A stretch of DNA of 64,000 nucleotides from NCBI GenBank assembly GCA_020444545.1, contig JAHLKT010000002.1, positions 464,870 through 528,869 of the forward strand, read 5' to 3'. The DNA is from Desulfarculaceae bacterium. Its GTDB lineage: Bacteria > Desulfobacterota > Desulfarculia > Desulfarculales > Desulfarculaceae. The translations under genes and the position numbers were made by a program. A model generated the notes under the pieces. That model saw only the letters and a program-made list of their open reading frames with translations. It was not told the origin of the DNA and did not search any database. Positions 25,198 through 34,009 of this stretch are shown one piece after another. The first letter of the stretch is position 1. The number at the start of each line of letters is the position of its first letter.

Positions 25198-26352
25198 ATG
25201 GCGTGGAACAAAGGCAAACCCCTAAGCCGCCCGGCCTTGTTGGCGGCGCTGTTGGCCGCGGCCTTGGCCTTGGCCGGCTCGGCCGCGGTGGGGAGGGCGG
25301 ACAGCCCCCAGGCCAAGCCCATCGACGGCAAGGCGATTTATCAACAGGCCTGTCTGGCCTGTCACGGCCCGGACGGCAAGGGCGAGCCCGCCGATCGTTT
25401 GGCCTTCAAGCCCCTGCCGCCGGACTTCACCGATTGCAGCTTCGCCAGCCGCGAGGCCAACCGGGACTGGCTCATGGTGGCCCAGGAGGGCGGCCCGGGC
25501 CGGGGCTTCAACATCATTATGCCCGCCTTTGGCAACGCCCTGAGCAAAGAGCAGCTCTTGGCGGTGATCAACTACATGCGCACCTTTTGCAAGGACAAGC
25601 GCTGGCCCCGGGGCGAGCTGAACCTGCCCCGGCCCATGTTCACCACCAAGGCCTATCCCGAGGACGAGGCGGGCATCCAGGTGCTGTACAACCCCTCGAC
25701 TCCGGGCAGCGTGAAGAACAAGGTGTTCTTCGAGACCCGCATCGGCCCCCGGGGGCAGGTGGAACTCTCCTTGCCCTACGACTGGCTGCAAGTGGATGAC
25801 GCGGGCGGCGGCACCTCCTGGAACAACGGTATCGGCGACGCGGCGGTGTCCTACAAGCAGGTCGTTTACGCCAGCCTGGAAACCGGGGCCATCGTAGCCC
25901 TGGGCGGCGAGCTGATATTGCCCACCGGCGACCAGGACAAGGACCTGGGCAAGGGCACCGCGCGCTTCGAGCCCTACGTGTCCTATGGCCAGCTCCTGCC
26001 GGCACAGTTCTTTTATGAATTCCAGGGGGGAGGGGCCATTCCCCAGGACGGGGCCAAGGCCAACGAGGAAATCTTCGGGCGTTTGGCCGTGGGCCGCTGC
26101 TTCTACGCCGGGCAGTACGGCCGCCGCTGGACCCCCATGGTGGAGCTGCTGGCCTCCAAGGAGCTGGTGAGCGGCGAGGACACCCAATGGGACGTGGCCC
26201 CGCAGTTCCAGGTAACTCTCAGCGACCGGCAGCACGTGCGCCTGGGCCTGGGCGCGCGCATTCCCCTGACCCAAACCGACACCCGCGACGTGCAGTACGG
26301 CCTTTATCTGGTCTGGGACTGGTTCGACGGCGGGCTCTTCGAGGGATGGTAG
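25198..26352 (+). CDS. Monoheme cytochrome c fused to an outer-membrane beta-barrel-like domain
   Basis: A 384-residue exported protein. After a signal peptide (VGRA-D near residue 35) there is a cytochrome c domain with the single heme site CLACHGPDGKGEP near residues 51-63 and a distal MPAFG methionine near 111. From about residue 150 to the end the sequence is rich in alternating amphipathic strands with aromatic girdles (FFETRIG, LSLPYDWLQV, QFFYEFQGGG, YGLYLVWDW), as in transporter/porin barrels, and it ends with W. The start ATG 25198 follows AAGGGAGCG; a GTG at 25177 would overlap that site. The pentaheme gene follows eight bases later, so both probably act together at the outer membrane. 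Confidence 0.72.
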   Translation: MAWNKGKPLSRPALLAALLAAALALAGSAAVGRADSPQAKPIDGKAIYQQACLACHGPDGKGEPADRLAFKPLPPDFTDCSFASREANRDWLMVAQEGGPGRGFNIIMPAFGNALSKEQLLAVINYMRTFCKDKRWPRGELNLPRPMFTTKAYPEDEAGIQVLYNPSTPGSVKNKVFFETRIGPRGQVELSLPYDWLQVDDAGGGTSWNNGIGDAAVSYKQVVYASLETGAIVALGGELILPTGDQDKDLGKGTARFEPYVSYGQLLPAQFFYEFQGGGAIPQDGAKANEEIFGRLAVGRCFYAGQYGRRWTPMVELLASKELVSGEDTQWDVAPQFQVTLSDRQHVRLGLGARIPLTQTDTRDVQYGLYLVWDWFDGGLFEGW

Positions 26353-26360
26353 GTGATAGC

Positions 26361-27986
26361 ATGAAATCATTAATCAGCCTATTCACCGCCGTCCTTCTCT
26401 TGTCTCTGGGTTCCGTGGCCCTGGCCCAGCCCCAGCCACCGGCTCAGATATTCGTCACCTCGGACCGCTGCGTGGCCTGTCACAACGGGCTAAGGACCGC
26501 CGACGGCCGGGACGTGTCCATAGGTTTCGATTGGTCAGGGTCCATGATGGCCAACGCGGCCAAGGATCCCTACTGGCAGGCGGCCGTTCGCCGCGAGATC
26601 ACTGATCACCCCACCGCCTCGGCGGCCATCCAAAACGAGTGCTCGGCCTGCCACATGCCCATGAGCCGCTACACCGCCAAGATGCACGGCAACATGGGCC
26701 AGGTGTTCGCCAACCTGCCGGTGAACCTGGCCGCGCTCAACCCCGCGCCCAACGCCCTGCTGGCCTGGGACGCGGTGTCGTGCAGCATGTGCCACCAGAT
26801 CACCCCGGCCAAACTGGGCACCCCGGCCAGCTTCACCGCCGGCTTCGTGGTGGACAACACCATGCCCCTGGGCGCGCGCCCGGCCTACGGGCCTTTCGTG
26901 GTGGACCAGGGCCGCCAGCGCATCATGAGCTCGGCCTCGCAGCTAAAGCCCACTCCGGGCGCCCAGATGAGGGACGCGGGCCTGTGCGGCTCCTGCCACA
27001 CCCTCTACACCCACGCCCTGGGCCCGGACGGCAAACCGGTGGGCCGCCTGCCCGAGCAGGTGCCTTATCTGGAGTGGGAGCACAGCGCCTATGCCAGGGA
27101 AAAGCGCACCTGCCAGAGCTGCCACATGCCCAAGGAGCCCAAGCCCATGGCCATCACCTCGGTCATGGGGGTGATGCGCCAGCCCTTCAGCCGCCATTCC
27201 TTCAGGGGCGGCAACTTCTTCATGCTGGGCCTGCTCCAGCAGAACGCCCAGCCCCTGGGCGTCACCGCCCGGCCCCAGGACCTGGCCGCCTCGGTGGGGC
27301 GCACCAAAAAGCACCTGGAGACGCTCTCGGCCAAGGTCGAGCTGGTGGAGGCCAGGGTGCGCGGCGGCAAGCTGGAGGCCAAGGTGCGCCTAACCAACTT
27401 GGCCGGGCACAAGCTGCCCACGGCATACCCTTCGCGCCGGGCCTGGCTCTGGTTCCGGGTCACTGACGCCCAGGGCCGCGAGGTGTTCTCCTCCGGGGCC
27501 CCGCGCCCGGACGGCTCCATCGCGGGCAATGACAACGACCAGAACGCCCGGGCTTACGAGCCCCACTACCAGAGCATCACCCGGCCGGACCAGGTGCAAA
27601 TATACGAGGCCATCATGGCCGATACCATGGGCCAGGTGACCACCGGCCTGATCAAGGCGGTGCGCTACATCAAGGACACCCGCCTGTTGCCCCGGGGCTT
27701 CGACAAGGCCACGGCCCAAAACGACATCGCGGTGCAGGGCCCGGCCCGCCAGGACCCGGACTTCGCGGCCGGCGGCGACGTGGTGAGCTACGTGGCGCCG
27801 GTGGACCCGGCCCAGGGGCCTTTCAAGGTGAGCGTGGAGCTGTGGTATCAGCCCATCGGCTTCCGCTGGGCCCAGAACCTGGGCCTGGTGAACTCCGCGG
27901 AGAGCAAGCGCTTCCTGGGCTATTACAACGCCGCCGCCAAAAGCTCGGCCCTGCGCCTGGCCGCGGACAACGCCAGCGCCCGCTGA
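26361..27986 (+). CDS. Pentaheme c-type cytochrome
   Basis: A 541-residue exported protein with a signal peptide (SVALA-Q near residue 23) and five CXXCH motifs: CVACH, CSACH, CSMCH, CGSCH and CQSCH, all in the first 270 residues. The C-terminal half (from about 300) has beta-sandwich character (AKVELVEARVRGGKLEAKV followed by TNLAGHKLPTAYPSRR) and a HKLPT segment typical of the C-terminal domain in large multiheme cytochromes of deltaproteobacteria. The start is ATG 26361, just after the stop of the barrel fusion and with AGGTGAT upstream. It is probably the periplasmic or surface partner of that protein. A strong terminator follows. Confidence 0.85.
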   Translation: MKSLISLFTAVLLLSLGSVALAQPQPPAQIFVTSDRCVACHNGLRTADGRDVSIGFDWSGSMMANAAKDPYWQAAVRREITDHPTASAAIQNECSACHMPMSRYTAKMHGNMGQVFANLPVNLAALNPAPNALLAWDAVSCSMCHQITPAKLGTPASFTAGFVVDNTMPLGARPAYGPFVVDQGRQRIMSSASQLKPTPGAQMRDAGLCGSCHTLYTHALGPDGKPVGRLPEQVPYLEWEHSAYAREKRTCQSCHMPKEPKPMAITSVMGVMRQPFSRHSFRGGNFFMLGLLQQNAQPLGVTARPQDLAASVGRTKKHLETLSAKVELVEARVRGGKLEAKVRLTNLAGHKLPTAYPSRRAWLWFRVTDAQGREVFSSGAPRPDGSIAGNDNDQNARAYEPHYQSITRPDQVQIYEAIMADTMGQVTTGLIKAVRYIKDTRLLPRGFDKATAQNDIAVQGPARQDPDFAAGGDVVSYVAPVDPAQGPFKVSVELWYQPIGFRWAQNLGLVNSAESKRFLGYYNAAAKSSALRLAADNASAR

Positions 27987-28013
27987 GCCCAACCAGGGGC
28001 CTTATAGACCATC

Positions 28014-28046
28014 GGGGGCTTGCCCTAAGGGCAGGCCCCCTTTTTT
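28014..28046 (+). terminator. Rho-independent terminator of the cytochrome-barrel/pentaheme unit
   Basis: A 12-bp stem with one G-T pair (28014-28025 with 28029-28040) followed by TTTTTT. Confidence 0.9.
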
Positions 28047-28072
28047 AGGCGCCCCGTGCCGCTGGAAAGCGG

Positions 28073-28101
28073 TTGACACTGTGACGGCCCCCAGGTACAA
28101 A
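28073..28101 (+). promoter_or_regulatory. Sigma-70 promoter of the parvulin-TPR gene
   Basis: A perfect TTGACA (28073-28078) and TACAAA (28096-28101, four of six) with a 17-base spacer, placed just after the preceding terminator and about 45 bases before the start codon. Confidence 0.65.
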
Positions 28102-28152
28102 ACTGTAGCCGGCCTGACTGAGATAACGTAGTATTTTTGGAGATTTCAGCCC

Positions 28153-29646
28153 ATGAAATGGCGAGTGACCTGCCTGTTGGCCCTTTGCGCCTTTTTGTTC
28201 GTGGCCCTGGCGGCCCCCCTGGCCCATGCCGAGGGCACGGTGGACCTGGGCATCATCACCGTCAAGCAAAAGGATTTGGCCGACAACCTGCGCGCCCAGC
28301 TTCTCAAGGGCGCCAGCTTCGAGAGCCTGGCCAAAGCCAACTCCGTGGGCCCCGCCTCCTTCCGGGGCGGCCGTTTGGGCAAGGTGCCCAACACCCGGCT
28401 GCGCACCGAGTTCCGCGCCGCGCTCAAGGACCTGCCGCCCGAAAAGCCCAGCAAGGTCATTCCCACCGAAGAGGGTTACACCATCCTCATGCGCTTTGAC
28501 CAGGCAGACGCCTCGGCCGAGGCATCCCCCCGGGCGGTGCCCAACATGGACAAGTCCCAGGATTCGGCCTTCCGCTTCAGCAGCAAGGCCCCCAGCATGG
28601 ACGCCAAGCCGGAAACCCGCCCCGTTCCCGGTCCCCGATCCGGCCAGGCGGCCCAGGCTCCGGAGCCGCGGACCCTGCAAGGCCACGAGGCATCCTACCT
28701 GATCGCCCGGCGGCACGTGCTGGCGGGCATCGAGGCGCTAATCGGCGGTCAGCTCAAGCTGGCCGAGCAGAGCTTTTCCCGCGCCCTGGGCGAAAACCCC
28801 CGCGAAGACAGCGCCCAGTTCCTTTTGGAAATGACCCAGCAGGCGCGGGCGGGCAAGGTAAAGCCGGCCGCGGTGAAGCTGTTTGCCGAAGGCTTTGAGG
28901 CCGTGACTCAGGGTGATGGCAACAAGGCCCTGGAATTCTTTATGAAGTGCAAGAAGAGCGACCCCAACTTCTGGCAGGGCGACCTCTTCGCGGCCAACAT
29001 GCTGGCCGGCGCGGGCAAGATGGGCGAGGCCAAGGAAATCATTGAAAAGCAGGTGCTTGCCCGCAACCCGCGCTCCTACCGGGCCTACGTGACTCTGGGG
29101 CTCATGGCGGCGGACAGCAAAAAGCCCAACGAGGCCCGCCAGTACCTGGAAAAGGCCATCTCCATCAACCCGGATTTCGCCCAGGCCCACTACCAGTTGG
29201 GCATGGTGGCCCTGTACAGCCAAGACCTCAAGCTGGCCGAGACCCAGTTCAAGCGCACCATCACTCTGGACCCCTACAACGACCAGGGCTACAACAACCT
29301 GGGCCTGATCTACGCCTTTAAGCGCCAAGCCGCCGAGGCGGAGAAGATGTACAAGAAGGCCCTGGCCCTGAACCCCAACTATCCGGACGCCCACGTGAAC
29401 CTGGGCAACCTCTACGCCAGCCAGGGCAAGCTGAACCAGGCCATCGACGAGTATGTCAAGGCCTTGACCATCGATTCCAACTTCGCTCCGGCCTTCGGCA
29501 ACATGGCCGCCGCCTATGCCCTGAAAAAGGACTGGCCCGAGGCCATCAAGGCCGCGGACCGCGCCCTGGAGCTGGGCCAGCGGGTGCCCCAGTCCCTGCT
29601 GAACGTGCTGGCCCCTCACCGCGAGGCCGCCAAAAAGAAGAAGTAG
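28153..29646 (+). CDS. Exported parvulin-like/TPR protein
   Basis: A 497-residue exported protein with a signal peptide (APLAHA-E near 25). Residues about 30-115 resemble a parvulin-type rotamase domain: LLKGASFESLAKANSVGP, FRGGRLGKVPNTRL and EEGYTILMRFD follow the order of PpiC domains, though shortened at the start. A proline-rich linker (120-175) is followed by TPR repeats from about 190 to 490, with clear units such as INPDFAQAHYQLGMVALYSQ and LNPNYPDAHVNLGNLYASQG. Such proteins accompany multiheme cytochrome genes in deltaproteobacteria and may chaperone their folding or assembly; that role is inference. It has its own promoter. Confidence 0.78.
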   Translation: MKWRVTCLLALCAFLFVALAAPLAHAEGTVDLGIITVKQKDLADNLRAQLLKGASFESLAKANSVGPASFRGGRLGKVPNTRLRTEFRAALKDLPPEKPSKVIPTEEGYTILMRFDQADASAEASPRAVPNMDKSQDSAFRFSSKAPSMDAKPETRPVPGPRSGQAAQAPEPRTLQGHEASYLIARRHVLAGIEALIGGQLKLAEQSFSRALGENPREDSAQFLLEMTQQARAGKVKPAAVKLFAEGFEAVTQGDGNKALEFFMKCKKSDPNFWQGDLFAANMLAGAGKMGEAKEIIEKQVLARNPRSYRAYVTLGLMAADSKKPNEARQYLEKAISINPDFAQAHYQLGMVALYSQDLKLAETQFKRTITLDPYNDQGYNNLGLIYAFKRQAAEAEKMYKKALALNPNYPDAHVNLGNLYASQGKLNQAIDEYVKALTIDSNFAPAFGNMAAAYALKKDWPEAIKAADRALELGQRVPQSLLNVLAPHREAAKKKK

Positions 29647-29655
29647 TTTCGGAGA

Positions 29656-30375
29656 CTAGGCTTCGGGGAGCTTGAGCAGCTCCCACACCTGCTCCACCCG
29701 GCGGCGGCAGACCGGGTCTTCGCAGTCGTCCGCGCCCATTAGGTTCAAATCAGTGCCTTCCAGGGATTGGCCTTGTGCGTCCAAGACCTCCAGGCGCGCC
29801 TTGCCCTTGGCCTCGTCCCGGCGCTTGGCCGCGCCCCGGGGCGCCCGCCGCAGCCGCTCTATGGCCCTCAGGCCCAGGAAGTCCGGGGAGGGCAGGGCGG
29901 CCATGCGCTCCAGCAGGGGCTCGAAAGGCCCCAAATCCAGCCCCACCAGCCCGGCCACCCGGCGCACCTGCTCCGGGGTGGCGCTGGCATACTCCCGGCC
30001 CAGATCCAGGGCCTTCTCCTCGCCTCGCAGGTAATCGGCCAGCATGGGGGCCAGCTTGGCCCACCGCTGGGCCGGGGGCTCCCATCCCATGTTTTTCAGG
30101 AAAACGCCCAGCCGCTCCAGGTTGTCCCCGGCCCGCTCCAGGCCCCGGAACATGGGCTGGCCCACGTGGGACGCTTCCAGGTCGCGCTCGATGATGTTCA
30201 TATAGGCGCGCACCGCCGCCGCCCGCAAAACGTCCCGGTCCTCGCCGGGGATGTCGCCCAGGTGGTGCAGGCTTTCGGCCAGGGCCACCTGGGGCATTTC
30301 ACCAGCGTTTTCCACAAGCAATACTTCGTCTTCCAGCCAGGCCGGAACCGGGGCGTCGTAGGGGTCGCTCAACAT
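29656..30375 (-). CDS. Hypothetical acidic helical protein
   Basis: A 239-residue soluble protein without recognisable domain. It is helix-rich, with acidic N-terminal half (LLVENAGEMPQVALAESLHH) and a basic middle (LRRAPRGAAKRRDEAKGKAR). Two cysteines close to the C-terminus occur in DDCEDPVCRRRVEQVWELL, which could form a disulfide or bind metal. The start ATG 30375 is chosen over TTG 30396 because AAAGGA lies at the right distance. It converges on the parvulin-TPR gene with a nine-base gap. Function unknown. Confidence 0.6.
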   Translation of the reverse strand: MLSDPYDAPVPAWLEDEVLLVENAGEMPQVALAESLHHLGDIPGEDRDVLRAAAVRAYMNIIERDLEASHVGQPMFRGLERAGDNLERLGVFLKNMGWEPPAQRWAKLAPMLADYLRGEEKALDLGREYASATPEQVRRVAGLVGLDLGPFEPLLERMAALPSPDFLGLRAIERLRRAPRGAAKRRDEAKGKARLEVLDAQGQSLEGTDLNLMGADDCEDPVCRRRVEQVWELLKLPEA

Positions 30376-30527
30376 TTTTTTCCTTTGCATAAGCAAGTAT
30401 TTCGTTGCGAAGTAGGGGGCCGGGTGTTAATAAAGCACAAGTATAACGGGTTCGCGGCCGGGCCGGTAGCGGCGAGAGGCGGGGCCCGCAGTCAGGCCAG
30501 GAGCGGAGGCTCCGGAGGATTAAAACC

Positions 30528-30947
30528 ATGGGTGGCGATTTCCACACCAATTACCGCGAAGAGAACCTGATCTCACGTTTGGAGAGTTCTCGCCAGTCCG
30601 CCTGGACCCGCCAGCTCATGCAATTGGGTGACTGCGCCGACGAGTTGGCCCAGAAGCTGGCCATGAAACTGGTCAACGCCAACCTCATCGAGACCAGCAA
30701 CCAGCGCGACGTGGAAGACCAGCTGGCCGGCGCCCTGGGCTCCCTGCTCAATGCCGAAGATTTCGATATCCAGTATGCCATCGCCAACTTCCGCAATCTG
30801 ATCCCCCAGGCCAACCGCATCAGCCTCTACGTCACCGCCTTTATCATCGAGCGCCTCATCGACCATCGTTCGGTGGTGGACATCTACGGCACCGACGAGG
30901 AGATCTACGCGGTGGTCAACACCGAAGTTACCGGCATGATCCGCTAG
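30528..30947 (+). CDS. Hypothetical small cytoplasmic protein
   Basis: A 139-residue mostly helical protein starting at ATG 30528 with GGAGGATTAAAACC upstream. It has no signal peptide, membrane segment or known motif. The segment DFDIQYAIANFRNLIP and the end SVVDIYGTDEEIYAVVNTEVT show balanced, coding-like composition. It is a single-gene unit between divergent and convergent neighbours, closed by a perfect terminator. Function unknown. Confidence 0.65.
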   Translation: MGGDFHTNYREENLISRLESSRQSAWTRQLMQLGDCADELAQKLAMKLVNANLIETSNQRDVEDQLAGALGSLLNAEDFDIQYAIANFRNLIPQANRISLYVTAFIIERLIDHRSVVDIYGTDEEIYAVVNTEVTGMIR

Positions 30948-30969
30948 CCCGACTCCCTCGGAAATGACC

Positions 30970-30996
30970 AAGGCCCCCGATATCGGGGGCCTTTTT
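30970..30996 (+). terminator. Perfect palindromic terminator
   Basis: A 24-bp perfect palindrome (30970-30993) continuing into TTTTTT. It terminates the gene ending at 30947 and, being symmetric, may also work for the minus-strand nitroreductase. Confidence 0.9.
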
Positions 30997-31032
30997 TATT
31001 GGGGCGAGGCGTTGGCTCCCCAGTCGCGGGCC

Positions 31033-31680
31033 TCAATACCAGCGCACCACCTCGTCCAGCTCCGCGCGCGGCGAGCGCATGCGGTTGATGGGGTTGTCCG
31101 GGTCCGCGTGTCCCAGGGCCACGGCCAGGACCACCCGCCTATTCTGGTCTATGTTCAGGAAATCCTTGATAACGTCGCCGTAAGAGGTGATCAGGCCTAT
31201 GGGGCAGGTGGCCAGCCCCTCCTCGGCCGCGGCCAGGAGCAGCCAGCCCAGGGCAAAGCCCAGGTCCAGGGCCCGCTCGGCGGGGAAGGCTCCGTCCAGG
31301 GTGCCTACCACCACGGCGGGCGCGCCGTAAAAATTCAGCGATCCCGTGTTGATGAAGTCCCGCCCCAGGCCGGCCTCCTGCATGAGCGGGGCCATGAGCC
31401 GCCCCAACTCGGCCTGGCGCTGGCCGTAGACCTCGTCCAGGGGCGCGGTGTTGTCCGGCTTGCAGGAAAAGCCCCGCTCGCCGAAGGCGCGGGTGAGCTT
31501 CTTGCCCAGGCGGGGAACCTCATCGTCCATGACCACGGTGAACTGCCAGGGTTGCAGATTGATGGCGCTGGGCGCGAGGCGGGTCAGGTCCATGATTCGC
31601 TCCAGGACCTCGCGGGGCACCGGCTGGCCGGTGAAGGCGCGGCAGGAAGAGCGGCTGGTGATGGCTTGGGAAACGTGCAT
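31033..31680 (-). CDS. Nitroreductase-family protein
   Basis: A 215-residue FMN-dependent nitroreductase-like enzyme, probably NAD(P)H-linked and cytoplasmic. The FMN phosphate-binding start is SRSSCRAFTGQPVP near residues 9-22, followed by LAPSAINLQPWQF near 39-51, which corresponds to the family SPSxxNxQPW motif. The late segment LATCPIGLITSY supplies the second FMN contact. ATG 31680 is preceded by GGAGG at nine bases; a longer frame to 31794 has no such site. Physiological substrate unknown. Confidence 0.88.
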   Translation of the reverse strand: MHVSQAITSRSSCRAFTGQPVPREVLERIMDLTRLAPSAINLQPWQFTVVMDDEVPRLGKKLTRAFGERGFSCKPDNTAPLDEVYGQRQAELGRLMAPLMQEAGLGRDFINTGSLNFYGAPAVVVGTLDGAFPAERALDLGFALGWLLLAAAEEGLATCPIGLITSYGDVIKDFLNIDQNRRVVLAVALGHADPDNPINRMRSPRAELDEVVRWY

Positions 31681-32326
31681 GGCGTGCCTCCGAATGAGTG
31701 CTGGCATGGTTTTAACACAGCCGGGGCCCGGCAGGAAGGGCCCTGTGCGGGGCGGTGCGCCACGGCACCGGCATTTCAACCTTGCAAAACACAATTACAA
31801 CTTGCAACAAATGGTTTCCTGTTATATATACGCCCATTCAGAAACGTAGGGATTCAAAACGATAAAATAACAAAAATTGATCGAAATTAATTCGCTATAT
31901 TGATTAGAAAAATAACAATAGTAACACCCACGGAGATTGTGAAGTCCGGCCCTATTACATACATTCCGATAAGTATGATAATGATTTTGTGAAAAAGGGA
32001 TTTGGAAATGAAAATTGCAAGATAGAAAAATGGTAGTTGTGGAGTAGGAATTAAAATCGGCCAGACCGGGCATCTCGCTGGACGAGACGGGGGATTAGGC
32101 TATATCATAGTAATATTATCGTTAAAATTAGCTATAATAAGGTGGGTGTAATAACCTTGAAATGGCATCGAAAAGCAATGATTGACAAGATGGAATAAGA
32201 GTGTATTTTGAACATAGTTTAATTAGAAATGGGTAATTAGCGGTCAAAACGGGGCGTTGGCCGAAGGAGCCGCCGTGGGTGGCGGCAATATAGCAAAATT
32301 CACATAACAGCAAGAGATCGTTGCCG
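31681..32326. other. AT-rich gene-free region upstream of the Hdr-like pair
   Basis: These 646 bases are much more AT-rich than the flanks from about 31790 to 32300. No frame shows coding character on either strand. A promoter-like TTGACA/TATTTT pair lies at 32182-32209. The composition suggests foreign or decayed DNA or a long upstream control region for the Hdr-like genes. Confidence 0.6.
32182..32209 (+). promoter_or_regulatory. Candidate sigma-70 promoter of the Hdr-like genes
   Basis: A perfect TTGACA (32182-32187) with TATTTT (32204-32209) and a 16-base spacer, about 110 bases upstream of the start at 32327. AT-rich DNA makes chance matches more likely. Confidence 0.35.
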
Positions 32327-34009
32327 ATGTTCTTTCAACTCAGCTTACTGATCGCCTTGGTATTATGCGTCGCCGGGTTGGCCTACAAGGTTTGGACCTG
32401 GCTCAGCGTTTCCGTTTCCGCCACCGAGAAGGAGGCCGGCTACTCACCCGGCCAACGCGCCTCGGCCGTGCTGGGCGGGCTGGTCCGCGCGGTGTTCAGC
32501 CGCAAGATATGGGCCATGCTGAGAGCCTTGATCCTGGACGGCCTGTTGCAGGCGCGCTCCCTCAAGCACAGCGTCCTGGCCTGGGCGGCCCACATCCTGG
32601 TTTTCAGCGGCTTCACCGGCCTTTTGCTATTGCACGCCTTGGGCACCCAGATCACCGACAATTTGTTCCGCAACTATTACCCAACCGTGGACCCATGGTT
32701 GTGGCTGCGCGACGCAATGGGCGTCATGGTCATGGTGGGGGTGTGCATCATCATTGCCCGCCGCATCTTGGTGCCCGGGCTGCGCATGACCACCCAGCGC
32801 GCCGACCGGCTGGCCATCATTCTTTTGGCCGTGATCATGCTCTCGGGCTTCGGGTTGCAGGCGGTGAAAATCACCTCGGCCCATGAATACCAGCGCATGG
32901 TCGAGGAATACTCCATGGTGGAGTCGCCGGAGGAAAAGCTGGCCCTGCGCTCGGTGTGGGCGGCGGATTACGGCGTGGTCTTCCCGGCCGGGCAGACCAG
33001 CACCGAGCCCGAGGTCCTGGAGTTGGGCCGCGAGCTCAACCAGGACTCCTGTGTTGAGTGCCACGCCCCGGCGCAGCACGCCTTCGCTTCCTACGGCCTT
33101 TCGCGCATCATCGCACCCGTGGCCCTGGCCCTGGACCGGGCCAACATGCCCCAGATCCTTTACTACATCCACTTCCTGGCCTGCTTCCTGGGCCTGGCCA
33201 TTCTGCCCTTCACCAAATTCCTGCACATGCTCACCGCTCCGCTGCTGATGGGTTTCAACGCGGTGGTGGGCCGGGCGGAAATGGACCCGGCGGCCAAGGC
33301 CTTCTACCGGGCCCTGGAGCTGGACGCCTGCACCCACTGCGGCACCTGCTCGGTGCATTGCTCGGTGGCCCCGGCGGTGCGCGTAATACCCAACCAGACC
33401 ATCCTGCCTTCGGAGAAGCTGGCCGCCCTGGGCGGATTGGTTCGCGCCTCCAACGGCAACGGGCCCGACCCGGCCACGGTGCGCCAGGGCGCCTACGTGT
33501 GCACCGACTGCGGTCGCTGCACCCGCCTGTGCCCGGTGGGCATAAACCTGCGGGATCTCTGGGCCGCGCTCAAGGAGGACCTGGAGTGCAAGGGCCTGGG
33601 CAAGCCCCTGCCCGAAATGGCCTCCGCCGCCTGGCAGGCTGCCGAGGATAGCCGCCAACAGGCCCAGGTTAAGGTGGACACCCGCGCCCTGCGCAAGACC
33701 CTGGGCTACTCGGCCCAGGGAGCCAACTTCTCGGAGTGCTACTCCTGTAAGACCTGCACCAACGCCTGCCCCCTGGTGTTCCGCAGCGAGCACCCGGCCG
33801 ACGAGCTGGACCTGTTGCCCCATCAGGTGATCTTTAGCGTGGCCGTGGGCATGAAGGAAGAGGCCATGGGCTCGCGCATGGTGTGGAACTGTCTCACCTG
33901 CTATCAGTGCCAGGAGGCTTGCCCCAACCTGGTGCCCATCACCGACATCTTCTATGAACTGCGCAACATGGCCGCCAAAGAGGCCCGTGAGAGAGAGGCC
34001 GGAGCATGA
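32327..34009 (+). CDS. Membrane heterodisulfide-reductase-like protein (cytochrome b plus Fe-S domains)
   Basis: A 560-residue respiratory protein. The N-terminal 310 residues form a NarI/HdrE-like cytochrome b domain with about five helices; between the fourth and fifth a loop carries CVECHAP, a heme c site that would face the periplasm. The C-terminal half carries four Fe-S motifs: CTHCGTCSVHC, CTDCGRCTRLCP, CYSCKTCTNACP and CLTCYQCQEACP. The first pair fits a 2[4Fe-4S] ferredoxin domain and the second pair the HdrC type. It would exchange electrons between membrane quinone and the HdrB encoded next, with which it overlaps by four bases (ATGA). The substrate is unknown. Confidence 0.82.
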   Translation: MFFQLSLLIALVLCVAGLAYKVWTWLSVSVSATEKEAGYSPGQRASAVLGGLVRAVFSRKIWAMLRALILDGLLQARSLKHSVLAWAAHILVFSGFTGLLLLHALGTQITDNLFRNYYPTVDPWLWLRDAMGVMVMVGVCIIIARRILVPGLRMTTQRADRLAIILLAVIMLSGFGLQAVKITSAHEYQRMVEEYSMVESPEEKLALRSVWAADYGVVFPAGQTSTEPEVLELGRELNQDSCVECHAPAQHAFASYGLSRIIAPVALALDRANMPQILYYIHFLACFLGLAILPFTKFLHMLTAPLLMGFNAVVGRAEMDPAAKAFYRALELDACTHCGTCSVHCSVAPAVRVIPNQTILPSEKLAALGGLVRASNGNGPDPATVRQGAYVCTDCGRCTRLCPVGINLRDLWAALKEDLECKGLGKPLPEMASAAWQAAEDSRQQAQVKVDTRALRKTLGYSAQGANFSECYSCKTCTNACPLVFRSEHPADELDLLPHQVIFSVAVGMKEEAMGSRMVWNCLTCYQCQEACPNLVPITDIFYELRNMAAKEAREREAGA

